Source: Pyrocephalus nanus (Eukaryota > Chordata > Aves > Passeriformes > Tyrannidae). From it: a stretch of 64,000 bases of DNA. Both the position numbers and the translations under genes were made by a program. Below are positions 35,189 to 47,489 of this stretch, one piece after another. Below the pieces are notes generated by a model. That model was given only the letters and a program-made list of their open reading frames with translations, had not been told where the DNA came from and searched no databases. The DNA lies in assembly GCA_038380795.1 (NCBI GenBank), contig CM076280.1, positions 10,093,501 to 10,157,500 of the forward strand, read 5' to 3'. The stretch's first letter is position 1. The number at the start of each line of letters is the position of its first letter.

Positions 35189-36643
35189 GGAGCAGGAGCT
35201 CAGCATCCCCTTGCCATGTCCCCCCTGCCAGACAGCGAGCAGCTATGCAGTATTTTCCAAGTTTTTTTTACCAAGCCATGTGAAAAGGAGGGAAAGCCAT
35301 GCTGGTAGCAGGGTTACTGTTTCAATATTAGAAATATTTGCTGAGAAAAGTGGACCAGCAGTTGTAGAAAATGAGCCTCAAAAAGCCTGAGTGCCCTCCC
35401 TGCTGTGCTTCAGGTGCCAGTGGCTGGGATGGGACGGGAGAGGAGCGGGATCAGGGATGGGGACAAGGTCGGGGTCTCCTCCACAGCTGCTGTTAGAGGC
35501 AGATTTAACAGAAATTGGGCTGTTTCCTCACAGACTTGGTTTGGTTTGATTTTGCTTTGCTCTTCCCTGCTGTAGAGCCTGTGGTGAGTGATGTGTGTTT
35601 GCCCTCGGCTCTGGGCTCGCACGTTGTTCCTCGGAGCGTTGGGATTATGCCCTTGGACACGGTGTTTTCCATCCCTGTCACGGGGACAGTTCATGCAGAA
35701 ACAGAGTGAAATCAATTCAGAAGGCGAGGGCAGGACCAGCAGCTCTGAGGGTGTCCCTAATCCTTGCGGGGCAGGACTGATCCCGGTTGGAAAAGTGAAA
35801 ATCCGAGCAGCTTTCTCGGGTGTCACTGGAGATGCTGCAGCTCGTGCCAGAGTTGGGCATCCCACAGCCGAGTTTTCCTGCTTGTTTTCTGTAGGGAGAA
35901 GACTCAAACCACGTCACGATGCCGAGGCAGGGAGGAGACAGGTTGTAAAGCTCCAATATCCCACATTTCTGCTCAAATTCCTCTTCCTCACCAGCACATT
36001 TGGAGGGAGTTTCCTGTTTGAAACGAGCCAGCTCTAGTATCAGGCTTCCTGGAAAAGAGGGCACACCAGAAAGAGATCACAAACAAAAAAAAAAAAATAA
36101 AACCTGAGCTATTCCATTATGGTTTGGACTTGTACAGCTAACTGTGTTTTAATTGCTGGGGATAAACTGTCCCCTCAAAAGGTGGGGAATAATAAACCCT
36201 GCGAGGTGGAAGGGAGAAGGCGGCTAATCCTGCTCCTGGCATGTCGATCCCGACAGCCTCACAAAGGCCTGGGGGAGGGAGGGGGAGCCCTGTAAAATAG
36301 GGATTGCCAAGGTTTCCAAGAGCCCTGTTGGGGAAAACAAAAACAAAGCCAAAGAGGAGCAGAGCAGACGAAGCCCTGAATTTCAGAGAGGGTTGGTTGG
36401 GGTGGGTTTTTTCCTCCCTTTTCTCTGCTTTTTCATTTTCCAGCTGAAGTGTTGATTGAGCTCGTGCTGGTGAGTGTGTGGTGGGACAGTGGTGGCTGAT
36501 GCTCTTTGCTTGCCTTGGGCATCACCCACCACCTGTGATGGGGTCATCAATCCTCTTCTTGCCCCAGGACTAAGAGTTTTTTACTTATTTTTCTTCACCT
36601 CTTTTTGTAGTCAGAACCATTCTGGATCAGAGGCACATCTCCA

Positions 36644-36968
36644 AATCATAGAATCATTTAGGTTGGGAAAAGTCTCCCAAGATGATCAAGTCCAACCTTT
36701 GACCAAACACCACCTTGTCAACTGGACCAGAGCACTGAGTGCCACGTGCAGCTGTTTCTTGAACACCTTCACCCTTGTGACTTCCCCACCTCCTTGGGCA
36801 GCCTGTTTCAATGCTTGGCCCCTCTTTCCATGAAGAAATTATTCCTAAAGTCCAGCCTGAACCTCCCCTGGTGCAGCCTGAGGCCATTTCCTCTTGTCCT
36901 GTCGCTTGTTACCTGGGAGAAGAGGCAGATCCCACTTTACTCCAACCTCCCTCCAGGTAGTTGGGGTC
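36644..36968 (-). mobile_element. CR1: CR1 LINE 3'-end fragment, about 325 bp
   Basis: The + strand begins ATCATAGAATCATTTAGGTT and continues GATCAAGTCCAACCTTTGAC, then CATGAAGAAATTATTCCTAA, then GTTACCTGGGAGAAGAGGCA, ending near CCTCCAGGTAGTTGGGG. This is the reverse complement of a CR1 3' end reaching into the end of ORF2. It belongs to the same subfamily type as the copy at 7603 and is antisense to NACC2 within its intron. Confidence 0.9.
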
Positions 36969-38156
36969 AGTGAGACTGGAGCAGATCATCACCTTGGCCA
37001 AGGGTTTGGTGGTAGAAGAGGGAGTGAGGAGTTCAGTGATGTCCCTCCTGCAGTGGTGGCTCTGGTGTGAGGGACCAGCACAAGTGTTGGACCTGCAGCA
37101 GGTAAACAAAAGGACAAGCCCAGGGTTAAACACAGGGAGGTTTAGGTCAGGTTTAGGAGTTTGTGGACAGAGTGGCAGCTTGCAGAGGGATGTAGGAGAA
37201 GGTGGCCCAGCTCCCACTGTCCTCTGGCCGCGCTCAGTGGCCCTGGTGGTGTCACCATCGTGGTGGCAGGACAGGAGCACTGCGGTAAAATGGCTCCTCG
37301 TTCCGTAAGTAGGTCTGGCTGTGGAGAACATGTGGGCCTTGAGGACATGAGCGAGACTTAATGAGGTTTCCAGCATCTGATCTGAGGAATGCACAACTCC
37401 AGAAAATATTAAACAAAAGCAAAGTATTTTTATCCCTGTTAATTACAGCGTCGTGGGCCTGAGCTGAAGTGGGTTTGAGCAGGACTTGCAGATGCTCGGC
37501 GTTTTTCTGCGCTGAGCCGCGTTGTTGTCAGTCAGCTCCCTGCTCAGCAGATGCAGTTAATTTAATTTTGACAGGCACAAGTGAAGTTGTGTGAGGGTCC
37601 GTCCTCCTCCCCCTGCTCCTGCTGCACCGGTTTGCAGGGGAGAGGAAAAATCTTTATGCAGCAAATGGCTGGAATGTAAAGGCTGGACTTGAAAGTTATG
37701 AAATCCTGAACTGACAAGAGCACACTTCATTAAAAATTCATCTAAAATAGCCATTATAGAATAGTTGTGGTAATTAGCTGAGAGAATAGTTTTCTCTCCT
37801 GGCCTCTGATTCCTGACAGTAAGGAAAGAGGGCAGGGAACAGCCCAGAATCCAAAATGATGCAGCCCGTGCAGATCCCGACCCGAGCCCGGGCACGACGC
37901 GCTGCAGCGACGTAAATCACGGCTGTGCTGCTGGATAATTGCAGCCTGATGGAGGAGCTGCTTCCACCTGCAGGGATGTGACCCGATCCTACAGGGTCCC
38001 ACCTGTCCCTGCCCACCCTGCAGTGGCCGGTCTGACCCCGGGGAGGGGTTCCTGAGGAAACAAAGCGGTCCAGGGATGCCCTGGTTATCCACCAGATCAC
38101 TGTGGGATTTTGCTGGGGGACTCAAACATCCCAACTGCTGTAGCTGACAAGGTGCT

Positions 38157-38209
38157 GATTGGACTGGATGATTTTGGAGGCCTTTTCCAGCGTGATTCTG
38201 TGGTTCTCT
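38157..38209 (+). mobile_element. CR1: Short CR1 3'-terminal remnant
   Basis: TGATTGGACTGGATGATTTT, then GGAGGCCTTTTCCAGCGTGA, then TTCTGTGGTTCTCTG matches the last 50 or so bases of a CR1 subfamily, sense orientation. It is short, so the call rests on word order alone. Confidence 0.65.
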
Positions 38210-41200
38210 GTGCTGACAGGCAGCGCTGGCATCTCCCATCCCACCTCCAGGACCGGTGGTGCTGATGGGGAGGAAGGCTCAGGGGAAAGGCTGAGCCCCA
38301 CACCGGGGGCTTGCAGCCTCTGGCCTTTTTTGGCATTAAACTTCCAGTCCCACTTTCCTCCCTGTAAAACACAGATGTTTAATTTTAGGCTGGCAGATGT
38401 TTCGCTCCTGGCTGAGATCTGAGGCGAGGGCAAGATAGGGGTATTTATAAACCAGTAATATTTTTCCTATACTAATTCCAGATTACCTCCCTGTATAAAT
38501 AGGTCACAAATCAAATCTCTGCATTCCAATAGGTTGTTGTAAATGTGCTATTTGGACAATGTAAACTCTCCCCGTTGGGACTGTGTGATGGATCTGTCCC
38601 GTGCTGTCTGTGTGTGTGTCCTCTGGTACAGGTTTACATGTGCAGCAGATGCTGGTGATGCCGTGGCAGGGGTGCTATTTTTGGGGTAGTCAGCCAGTGG
38701 AAAATAGGCTGATGGGATGGAAATGTTGGCAAAATGGTGCTGTTTGAAAAGAGACTTCTTGCCATGTAGGGAACAAGGGAGAATCATCCAAGTGCTGCAT
38801 CCATGGGGACTGGTGGTGCAGCAGGTGGGAGGTGGTTTTCTCAGACCTTTCCTTCAAGGCTTGAGACTTGTGGTTTCGTGTTTGGACTGTCTAAACATTA
38901 ATTTTTGGGTGAGGCTCCATCACTCTGATCTTTCTGTATCTCCCAATTCCCTTCCTAAATGACAAATAGTTGTCCTGTGCCCACGGGAATGCCTTGAAGT
39001 TTGTGTGCAGTTTGGGGAACCCAAACTGGTGGGAATTGGGGGGGTTCATGAATAATTTTGAAGCTCTGGTGTTTGAACTGTCAAGAACTGAGGAGAGAAG
39101 TGAGTGCTGGTGCCAGGGGTGTGTCCAGCCATTCCCAGTGATGGCAGACCCCATCACCGGTGAGGGTCAGTGTGGGCTCAGCATCTCTGGTCCCAAACAC
39201 CTCAGGTGGGGTGTGCAGCCATCCTGGTGTCCCCAAACCCTCGTGGGCTCAGCACAAAGCTGGTTTAAGGGACTGCTGAACAGGACAATGTGTTCTAGGG
39301 ACAAGGTGGGCATGTGCCCCAGCATCATGCAGAGCCTGGAGCTCGGACCAGTGGGTTAACTTGAGGCTGTTTCTCCAGCCAAAATTAACCCAGAAAAATA
39401 GATATTTCCCATTCTGGACCACCTGTTGCAGCTGCAGCATCCACAGAAGTTTGGGATGAAAGGACATATCCCAGTAAATAAAATATTCCAGTGTTTGGCT
39501 GGCAGCTCTGGTGGCTTCCTCCGTAATGATTTCCTGCCCCTCTGCTGGCTGGGAGCTCCTTTCTTGGTCAGGAACAAAACTGGATCAAACAATACTTCCC
39601 ATTGTTTGCCCTTTCATTCAAAGGGAAGGAGCTGCTGCCCTCTGAAGATACAGATTAATTAGAAGCAAATACTATCCTGTTCTTTGGAGCATAAAGGCCA
39701 AACAGACCGGCTTTCTTTGGAAACAGGGACCAGAGTGGCTCTTGTGTCCTGCTCCTTTACATAACTGATGGCTATCAGCTCCATGGAGGTGGCACTGAAA
39801 GCCCAAAATCTCTAGCAGTTTCTGTTTGGTATCGTTGAATTTTGTGCTCGTGCCTGAATGGAAACAAAGCCCCCAAAGTGATTCTGGGCCGTGTTTAATA
39901 AGAGATTTATGGACAGCCAGTCAGCAGGGCAGATGTAACCAAAATCCAGGGCTGGGTCGAGTTACAGTTGGTCTTTTTAGCTGAATTTCGGGTTGTTTTA
40001 AGGAGTGTTTGATTTCACAGGAAGGAATAGAAACTTCTCCGTGGCTCCTTGTGTAGGAAGTGAAATATTATCAGAACTGAAGCTCTTCCAGGCAGGATTG
40101 TCTTCCTGAAAAGCTGCTTTTCTTTCAGGAAACGGCTTTGACACCAAATCCAGGGGTTTTTCCGGGAAGGTAGAATGAACACGGTGCTTGCCCTGATCTT
40201 TCTCCTCCCTGCCTCGTTATTGCTACTCTCTCTGACCCCAAAATTTGGGGTTTTGCTGAATGTTTGCCTGTGGAGGGTGGCAGAGCAGGTGGCTTTGTCC
40301 TTGTCCTCTGGAGCTGTTTGAACTTGGGTATTGGAGGTGTTTAATTTCTTCAGTGACACCAATCTTGAGGAATATTCTTGATGGAGAAGGGAGAAGGTTC
40401 AAGGCTGAGTTCTCCTCTCCCCATCACAGGCTGCAGGGACCTTCTGCTCTGAACTCTGTCTCGTTTGGCTTATTGGTTGCAACTACTTTCCCTGGAAAAT
40501 TTCAGCCTTTATATCACTTTAAAAAATACTTGGAAGCCTCTAAGAAACCTTCTGAGAGTCCCATGTGGGTCTGAGCTTCCCTTCAGCAGCTCCACATCTG
40601 CTGGATTTAGGGGGTGATGAACACTGTGGGCGCTTTTGGCCTCCGTAGTTGGTTGAAGTAAAAATGAAATATTAAAAGTGCAATTTTAACCTTTTAATTC
40701 AGCCTGTGTGTGACCTGATGGGAGCCAAAAACTCCTGGAAGGACAGCAGAGCAGGCCTTCCCTGGGTGCTGGTTCCTCCATACCCACCACCCCTCCCCTT
40801 TCTGGTTGGTTAAATCTGGAAAATACAAGTATTTAACTGGATATACTTTGCTTATCACTCTTTGGAAGCCTCAAAATCTCAGATCTTTGAGGTTCTCCCT
40901 TGGTGTGAGCTCTCCAGCGGGATCTTGGATCTGGATGCTTGGGAATGCTGCTAAAAACAGGGAATATTGCAGCTGGGGAGAATTCTGTCTGTCAGTGGGG
41001 CTGTGAGGGCAAGAGAAGTTTGGTTTAAAAACATCCTGTGGATTGTTTGGTCCCTGATCCCTGAAGGATGAGGAAGGGGTGTCCTCCTGGGGTTTGGAGT
41101 TTTTAGGGAAGGAGGGAGCCCCGAGGGTGGGATGCTCCCAGCCCCGTGCCTGCGATAGGATGCCACGGCACGCCGGGCATGTCCTACTTAGAACAGTGCT

Positions 41201-42396
41201 CCCATTGTCCCAGAGCCATCACCCCCTGGTTACTGCAGCAACAACTCTGCAAAACTTGTTATTTTATCTGGAGAGAGGAAAAGTGGCCCCCAGGACTCGG
41301 CAATAATCGCAGGGAAAGGCACCTCTGGAGCAGGAGACATTTTGAGTTCAGAAACGCTCCTTGCTGCGGGTTTTTGCTCCTCTCTGCCTTCACAGATATC
41401 GAAGCACAGGGCTGGGGTTGATTTTGTACTTGGCATTTGACACATCATCGAACAGTTTTGGAGGGAAAAGGGGGGGTTATTGTAGAGCTGGGCTGCTCCC
41501 CCACACCCTGGAATTGATGTACACCTGTTCTGCTGTCAAAAATTATCATTTTAAGCAATCTTGTGGTCTTAGACTGTAAATGTGATTTAGAAACAAATCC
41601 TCTGCATGTCCACAAGTCCCAGATTTGGGGATGCTGGTAGGATGGTAGGACTGCTCAGTACTTCCAGCTTTTCCACGTACCTGGTTGCTACTGGGCAGTG
41701 GAGGGCTCTGGGGATGGTACCTTGGGGCAAGCTGGGAAAATCTGGTATTTTGGTTTTGAAGCCACATCTCACTACCATTGTTTTTTTTTGGCTTTTGATT
41801 GGGGTTTTGTCTTGTTATTGAGAGGAAATGTTGGCCTGGAGAAGGCAGAGGAAGAGAAGATGCTTTGGAGGGTGAGTCCTTGGGAGAGGCTGCGGTGACC
41901 TTTCTCAGGACAGAGGGTGTCTGCAGGGTCTGGGTTTTAACTTCAGCAGGAAAAAAACATCAAGAGAAGTAGTTATGGTCCTGAGGCAGGTGTTTATCAA
42001 TTTACTGCCTGTTTCAGAACCCCCTGCTGAAGTAACCTGCCGTTCTTCTGGGAGTGTTTGGGAAGCAGCTCCGTGTGCTGCGCTGGCAGAGCGGTGCCAG
42101 CTGTGCAGAGCTGCCCATTTTCATAAATGATTAACTTAGGAAAAGTTAAAGCATAATCAGTTCCTAGGAATCCCTCTTGCAGAACCTGAGGCTGCTGTGG
42201 TGGATGGTGGGGGAGACCAGGGGATTTTCCCGTGCTTCCAGGTGGCGCCTGCCCCGCGGCCGAGCGAGCGCTCGAGCATCTGGAGCGAGGAAATATTTCC
42301 AACTGCTCCCTGGCAAAGTCAAAGCCTGACCTTCTGGTAACGTTGTGCCTGCACAACATAAAGTTATTTTAATGGTTTTCCCTTTTAATTCTTAAG

Positions 42397-42564
42397 TTGC
42401 TCAAGAGAAGCCAGAGCAGATCCCACTGGAGAACCGCTCCTGTGTCCTCATCCGCCGGGATCTTGTTGCTCTCCCAGCCAGTCTCATCAGTCAGATCGGA
42501 TACCGCTGCCACCCAAAACTCTACTCGGAGGGAGATCCTGGAGAAAAACTTGAGCTCGTTGCAG
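42397..42564 (+). CDS. NACC2: NACC2 coding exon 2
   Basis: It is 168 bases long and encodes residues 292-347 with one base carried in and one carried out. The acceptor TTCTTAAG|TTG lacks a strong pyrimidine tract. This choice of acceptor keeps the frame and gives Ser-Val-Ala-Gln-Glu-Lys-Pro-Glu across the junction, where mammalian NACC2 has a similar Ala-Val-Gln-Glu-Lys-Pro-Glu run. The exon then reads [20 protein letters not shown] and [20 protein letters not shown], the strongly conserved N-terminal part of the BEN module shared with NACC1. The donor is GCAG|GTAAGG, nearly the perfect consensus. Confidence 0.97.
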
Positions 42565-45126
42565 GTAAGGAGGGGTAACTTTTCCTTGCTTGGGAATACC
42601 TGGGAATGGCTGATGTTTTCCTCCCGGAACTGCGTTCTCCATCTTGCTGGAGTCGTGCATCTTGCTGTGCCCTTGCCGTGTCTTTCTGGAATTATTCATC
42701 ACCAATCATCTTTAAAAAAGTTCTGAGTTTCCTTTAATTTGCTGATAGAAAAATGTGTCATTAACAGGATTTATTCAATTGAATTAATTTAGCATTTTAA
42801 TTGAATTCTGCAGCTTGTGTTCTCCCCGGTCGGTGTGAGCTGCAGCGCCAGCGTGTTTTCATTTAGATGCTCAGATCTAAAAACCCAACAGACCCCCTCC
42901 CCCCCCAAAAAAAAAAAAAATTATCACATTATAAGATTTACAAAGCAAAGGAGATAAAATTTGTGTCAGTGAGCAAGCTTTGAAAAACCTGTACAAGTTT
43001 CTTTTAAGAATTTACTAAACAGCCAAACGCTGCAGCAGGAAGGAAGGGAAGGAATTGAGTTTGGTCCTTTCTTCTATCTTTGTTTTCATTTGGGGGGGGA
43101 ATTTACAATATTAGGAGAATTTGCTCCTTCTCTGTAAAGGATTTATGGCCAGTGTGAGGTGGAAGTTGTTTAGCTTTTGATGACACTGGTGGTGCAGAGC
43201 TGATATAATGCCTGTAAAGCCCTTGGTACAAAAAGGACATGTGGCAGCACAATCAATCCAAATCAGCTGTTCTTCCTTTCTGGTCATTTATCTCTTGGTG
43301 AGTAGCATGATTTTATGTTCAGTCTGTAGAAGGAATCAGGATTTCAAGGGATGCCCAGAAAGGTTTGCAGCTGATGGAAGATGGGACTTTGATGGAAGGC
43401 AAAGCACGGCGTACAACCACAAGTATTTCTTTTGTATCTGGAATATTCATTTTGTACCCATTTACATTTTATGTGAGACTTCTTAAAACCATCGAGTGGT
43501 GCAGGTTATTTTCACAGTGAGAGCTGCAAATTGGCTTGAGGCAGCTCTGCTTGATTTACATTTTTCAATCTGGAAAAAAAAAAAAAAAGCAGATTAATAT
43601 CAGTAACCGATAGTGGCTGCCTCGGTTATTTATCATTTATTAAAGTGAAGTTCCCCTCGGTGGTGTCTGGCGTTCACTGTGATGCCTTATCTCTTAAAAG
43701 ACAAAATAAAACCAGCTAATTCCTGTCTCAAACCTGGGGAGACTTGGAGGAGGAGGGCCTGGTCCTGCTGGGAAAGTTTTCCTCAACTCTCCATCGGGAG
43801 CGTTTTCCTTTTGTCTCTGATTTTTCCTGCCAGGGTTGATCCTGCAAACTTGGGCAGCAATGTCTGAGAGGGTCTTTAACAAGGCTTGGGGTCATCCCAG
43901 CCCATCTGAGGGACAGAGGCTGTGCCTGGAAGGGAGTGTGTGGAAAAAAATAGGGAGCACATACATGGAATGAGTTGGAAGGGCCCCTTAAGGGTCACTG
44001 AGTCCAACTCCCTGTTGCTCCCAGGACTATGAAAATTCCAGCTAAAACTGCTAAAACTAAGACTGCTAAAGCTCCAGAAACTCATCACATGGCAGAGAAT
44101 ACGTGGCTGATGAGGCTGAGGAGTGGGATGACTCAGGGATGCAGGGGGATGTTGGATCCTGGGACAGGATTGGTGGTCTGTGTGAGGCAGGGAAGGGGCA
44201 GAGGGTCAAGGTCAGGCTCTGCAGCTCTGACCTCATCCAGGAGGTCAGGGACAGTCATCTTTCCTGGCAATCCAGGAGCTGATTTTATTTCTCTGGTAGG
44301 TGTTTTTATATCTTGAGAACAGAGCGTGTTCTGGATCCGGATATGACCCATTATTGAATCTTAATTAAAAGCAAATATCAAAACCCTCTCATGCAGCAGA
44401 ATTCTGGAAAAAATCGGGTAACATTTCCCTGGAAGCTGATGCTGAGGCAGGAATGGTTCATCTGTGTGCAAAGTAAAAGGGTTTGGTACAAAACCTGCTC
44501 TAAAGTTCTGTCAGAGCCCTGGACATGTCCAGCTGCTTTGCAGGAGCTCTTTTTTTTCCCCAGAAAACATCCTTAAAAGGCAGTGTGTTCAAAGTCAGCC
44601 ATTCCTGTGCATTAGAAGGAAAATTCCCTGCTCACCAGAGGTATCAAGAGGTGATGGGCTGGGCTTTTGGAAAGGGTTAGATCTGTAACCAAGTACCTCT
44701 TCTGTGCTAGATGAGTTTTTTCTTTCATTTCTGGCTACAGTCTTTCACTGGAAAAAAAGAAAAGGTCAAATGGATTGGGGTTTTCTCCCTTCAGAGAGAA
44801 TAAATAATCTGATCTGTACATATAAAATCACAGCATAAAGCCCTGCACTGTGTGTGTTGGTGAGAAAATAAGAGTCCTTTCATTGGATTTCCATGGACTT
44901 CCTTTCTGCACAGATAAAATTAGGAGCTGGCACTTGCCAAGGCCCCGAGGCCCTGTGATAACAGTCCCTGCTGGGCTTTTCCACAAATCCTGTTGGGCTT
45001 CCTTGCAGGAGCACGTGAGGAACGCTCTCCCACCGTGCCGGGACCGAGCGGTGCAGGAGGAGCTGTCGGTGGCTCTGTGAGCGTGGCAGGGCTTTAATTT
45101 CGGGTTCTCCCTCTCCACCCTTCCAG
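42565..45126 (+). other. NACC2: NACC2 intron 2 (2562 bp)
   Basis: It starts GTAAGG and ends CACCCTTCCAG. It contains A+T-rich unique sequence at 42700-43700, a CR1 remnant at 43961-44025, and a short AT-rich stretch around 44340-44400. No exon is seen. Confidence 0.92.
43961..44025 (-). mobile_element. CR1: Short CR1-like remnant
   Basis: The + strand ATACATGGAATGAGTTGGAA, then GGGCCCCTTAAGGGTCACTG, then AGTCCAACTCCCTGTTGCTC is the reverse complement of a diverged CR1 3' end. Only about 65 bases are recognisable. Confidence 0.65.
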
Positions 45127-45232
45127 GCTCGGGCGTTTACATCACCCGGGGGCAGCTGATGAATTGCCACTTATGTGCTGGTGTCAAACACAAGGTCCTC
45201 CTGAGGCGCCTCCTGGCCACCTTCTTCGATCG
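45127..45232 (+). CDS. NACC2: NACC2 coding exon 3: BEN domain, N-terminal half
   Basis: It is 106 bases long and encodes residues 348-383, entering with one base carried over and leaving with two. The product reads [28 protein letters not shown] and LLATFFDR, which is core BEN sequence. BEN is an all-helical domain that binds DNA or protein in NACC, BEND and related factors. The acceptor is CCCTTCCAG|GC and the donor ATCG|GTACGT. The split Arg codon is completed by the first base of the next exon. Confidence 0.98.
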
Positions 45233-45552
45233 GTACGTCCCCTGTGCTCCCCCTGCTCTCCCAGGGGATCAATTCCAGTCGTTTCCTGGGGGGTTTCACC
45301 TTGCACCACCTTCGTTTTCCTGGGGGTTTAACCTTGCTCCATCCTCTGCACAGGCTGCTCTCAATTCTGGGCTCTCAATTCTGGGCTTTTTTTTTCAAAC
45401 CCGGTTTTCGGTTTTCCGTTTCCGTGCACAAAATTTTCCAACTCCTTGCCTTAAAATCGTGTAATCCCCCCATCAGAATCTGAAGGGAGGAGGAATACAG
45501 GGCTGTCCCCTGGAGTCCCCGCTCTGAGGATCTTCCTTTGCCTTTCCTGCAG
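45233..45552 (+). other. NACC2: NACC2 intron 3 (320 bp)
   Basis: A small GT-AG intron (GTACGT to TTTCCTGCAG) inside the BEN-coding region. It includes a tandem duplication of CAATTCTGGGCTCT near 45360. No other feature is visible. Confidence 0.95.
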
Positions 45553-45650
45553 GAACACACTTGCCAACAGCTGCGGAACTGGAATCCGGTCCTCCACGAG
45601 CGATCCCAGCAGGAAGCCCTTGGACAGCAGAGTCCTTAATGCAGTCAAAT
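45553..45650 (+). CDS. NACC2: NACC2 coding exon 4: BEN domain, central part
   Basis: It is 98 bases long and encodes residues 383-415, closing the split Arg codon and leaving one base for the next exon. It reads [28 protein letters not shown] and NAVK, which is identical or nearly identical in NACC1 and NACC2 across vertebrates. The acceptor is TTTCCTGCAG|G and the donor AAAT|GTAAGG. Confidence 0.98.
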
Positions 45651-47489
45651 GTAAGGAGAGGGATGTTCTGCTGCTTGGTTGGGACAGCATTCCAAGGGCA
45701 GAGCCTAGACCTGAGCAGGGAGGGCCATCTCTGTTGTGTAATAATGGTGAAATGAAGTTATAGGAACATTAATTTTTTTTTTTTTTTAGTTTGCATCATT
45801 TTCTGATTGCCCAGAGAAGCTGTGGCTGCCCCATCCCTGGAAGTGTCCAAGGCCAGGCTGGATGGGGCTTGGAGCAATCTGGGATAGTGGAAGGTGTTCC
45901 TGCCCATGACAGGGGGTGGAACTGGATGATCTTTAAGGTCCCTCCAATCCAAACAATTCTATGAATTTGTAATGGGGGGGGCTGAAGTTAATTTTTGGGG
46001 GGTTTTGGCAGTATCTTCATACAAAACATAATTGCTGCTTGACTGGTTTGCTCTGTTTTAAAGCACTCATTTTGCAGTTAATTAATTTATTGATAGGTGC
46101 TGTAAAAAGGGTATTTAGATTGTGGGTTTGGCAGCATTTAGAGCTGTTGGTCTTCAGCAGTGAATGGGCCCCCAGGAACCAGGGAAACCCCTGGCTGCTC
46201 CAGCCCTGCTGGGTGGGATCTGCCCTCCATCAGCTGCTTTGTTAGTTTTAACCTATTTCCTTAAATATATTTTCAAAGTTATTTTTTAAAAATATACGTA
46301 AAATGGGAGCCCTGCTGCAAATAATTGGAGGTGCTGGGGGGTGAGGAGCTGGGTGTTGCAGGAAACTCTGAGAGGTGCAGAAAGCCCGTTATATACAGTG
46401 GAAATCAGTGTGTCCTCTCAGCCTGGCTGGATTCTGGAGAGTAAATCTTTATCTAAATATTCCTGTGCTGGAAAATGAAACTCTAAGCAGTTTTTGAAAT
46501 TTATTTTTTAAGCTTTGGAAGAGAAATCTTTCCCCTCCCTAACTGTTGCTGTGCTGCTGGAACTCGGGGGGGGGGGCCTTCCAGCCACCCTGGGAGATCT
46601 GTGGCTTGTGGAGAAAAGGGATGAGATGGCAGATGTTCAGTAATGTAATTGAACGTGGTGCAGTCAGCTCCCTGTTAGCAGCTTCACCCTGGACAGTCCC
46701 AGCTCTGGACCTTCCAGTTGTGGTCCTTCCTGAGGCTGGGAAGGCATCGTGTCCCGGGGAAGGTTTCAGGATGGCTTCTCCCTGCCTGGATTTCACCCCG
46801 AGCGCAAGTTTTTACTTGATAATTATTCACCGTGGCAGTTCCTGGGATGTTGCTCCATAACTTCAGGTGCTTGGCTCCTGGGGAGGAGCAGGGTGAGGGT
46901 TTGTAGGGTCCCACAGCTCCTGCTGGATCCCAGTGGATGTGCCAGCGGAGCCGGAGCAGCCGCGCTGGCCGGGCCGCTGGTCCGTGCAGGGGACAGGCAG
47001 AGGAAAATCCTAAAATCCTTTGTGCATCCCCCTCAGCTCCCACATTTCCCAGGCCCCCTGCTGTGCCTGCAGCACTGTGTGTTTAAGAGCCATCAGTGGA
47101 GCTGCTGCTGAGGAGTCTGTGTGACCTTTCCTGTGTCCATCTCTGGTTTGGTGGCTCAAGGTGCCAGCTCTGGCTGGAGCCTGAGGCAGCCCCCGGTACC
47201 TCTGGGGTTTTGCTGCCTCCCGGGGAGTGAGTTAACCTTTTCCAGCCCCCTTCCCCTGCCACCTGGGATGTTTATGCCTTCTGCTTTTATCCCATCCTGA
47301 CCGTGTCAGCCTCCAGCTGAGGAGCCTTGCCGTGGAAGTGTCTCCTTGCGGGGCTCTGCTCCGTGGGCGAACCTGCACCCCGTGGCCCCTGCCCACGCTC
47401 GGGTCTCCGGAGGCCGGGATCGCCTTTGTGCCACCTCCTCCGTGCCGCTCGCTGTGACTCCTCAGCTCTGTGTATCCCTGTCTTTGCAG
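45651..47489 (+). other. NACC2: NACC2 intron 4 (1839 bp)
   Basis: It starts GTAAGG and ends CTGTCTTTGCAG. It contains the CR1 copy at 45807-45970 and a G9 run near 46567. The final 163 bases (47327-47489) are open and in frame with exon 5, including an ATG at 47327, but resemble no known NACC2 sequence. Confidence 0.93.
45807..45970 (+). mobile_element. CR1: CR1 LINE 3'-terminal fragment, about 165 bp
   Basis: GCCCAGAGAAGCTGTGGCTG, then CCATCCCTGGAAGTGTCCAA, then GGATGATCTTTAAGGTCCCT, ending AATTCTATGAATTTG. It is a sense-orientation CR1 3' end in NACC2 intron 4, preceded by a T run at about 45771-45787. Confidence 0.93.

Larger units (their letters stand above)
33696..42396 (+). other. NACC2: NACC2 intron 1 of the coding region (8701 bp)
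   Basis: It starts GTAAAT and ends ATTCTTAAG before the second coding exon. The branch and polypyrimidine region (GGTTTTCCCTTTTAATT) is short but adequate. It holds a (CATCC)n repeat at 35161-35188, two CR1 fragments (36644-36968 and 38157-38209), a CTCF-like word at about 42235-42249, and otherwise unique sequence. No additional in-frame exon with NACC2 similarity is needed or seen. Frames of up to about 200 codons near 34.5-35.2 kb have no family resemblance. Confidence 0.9.
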
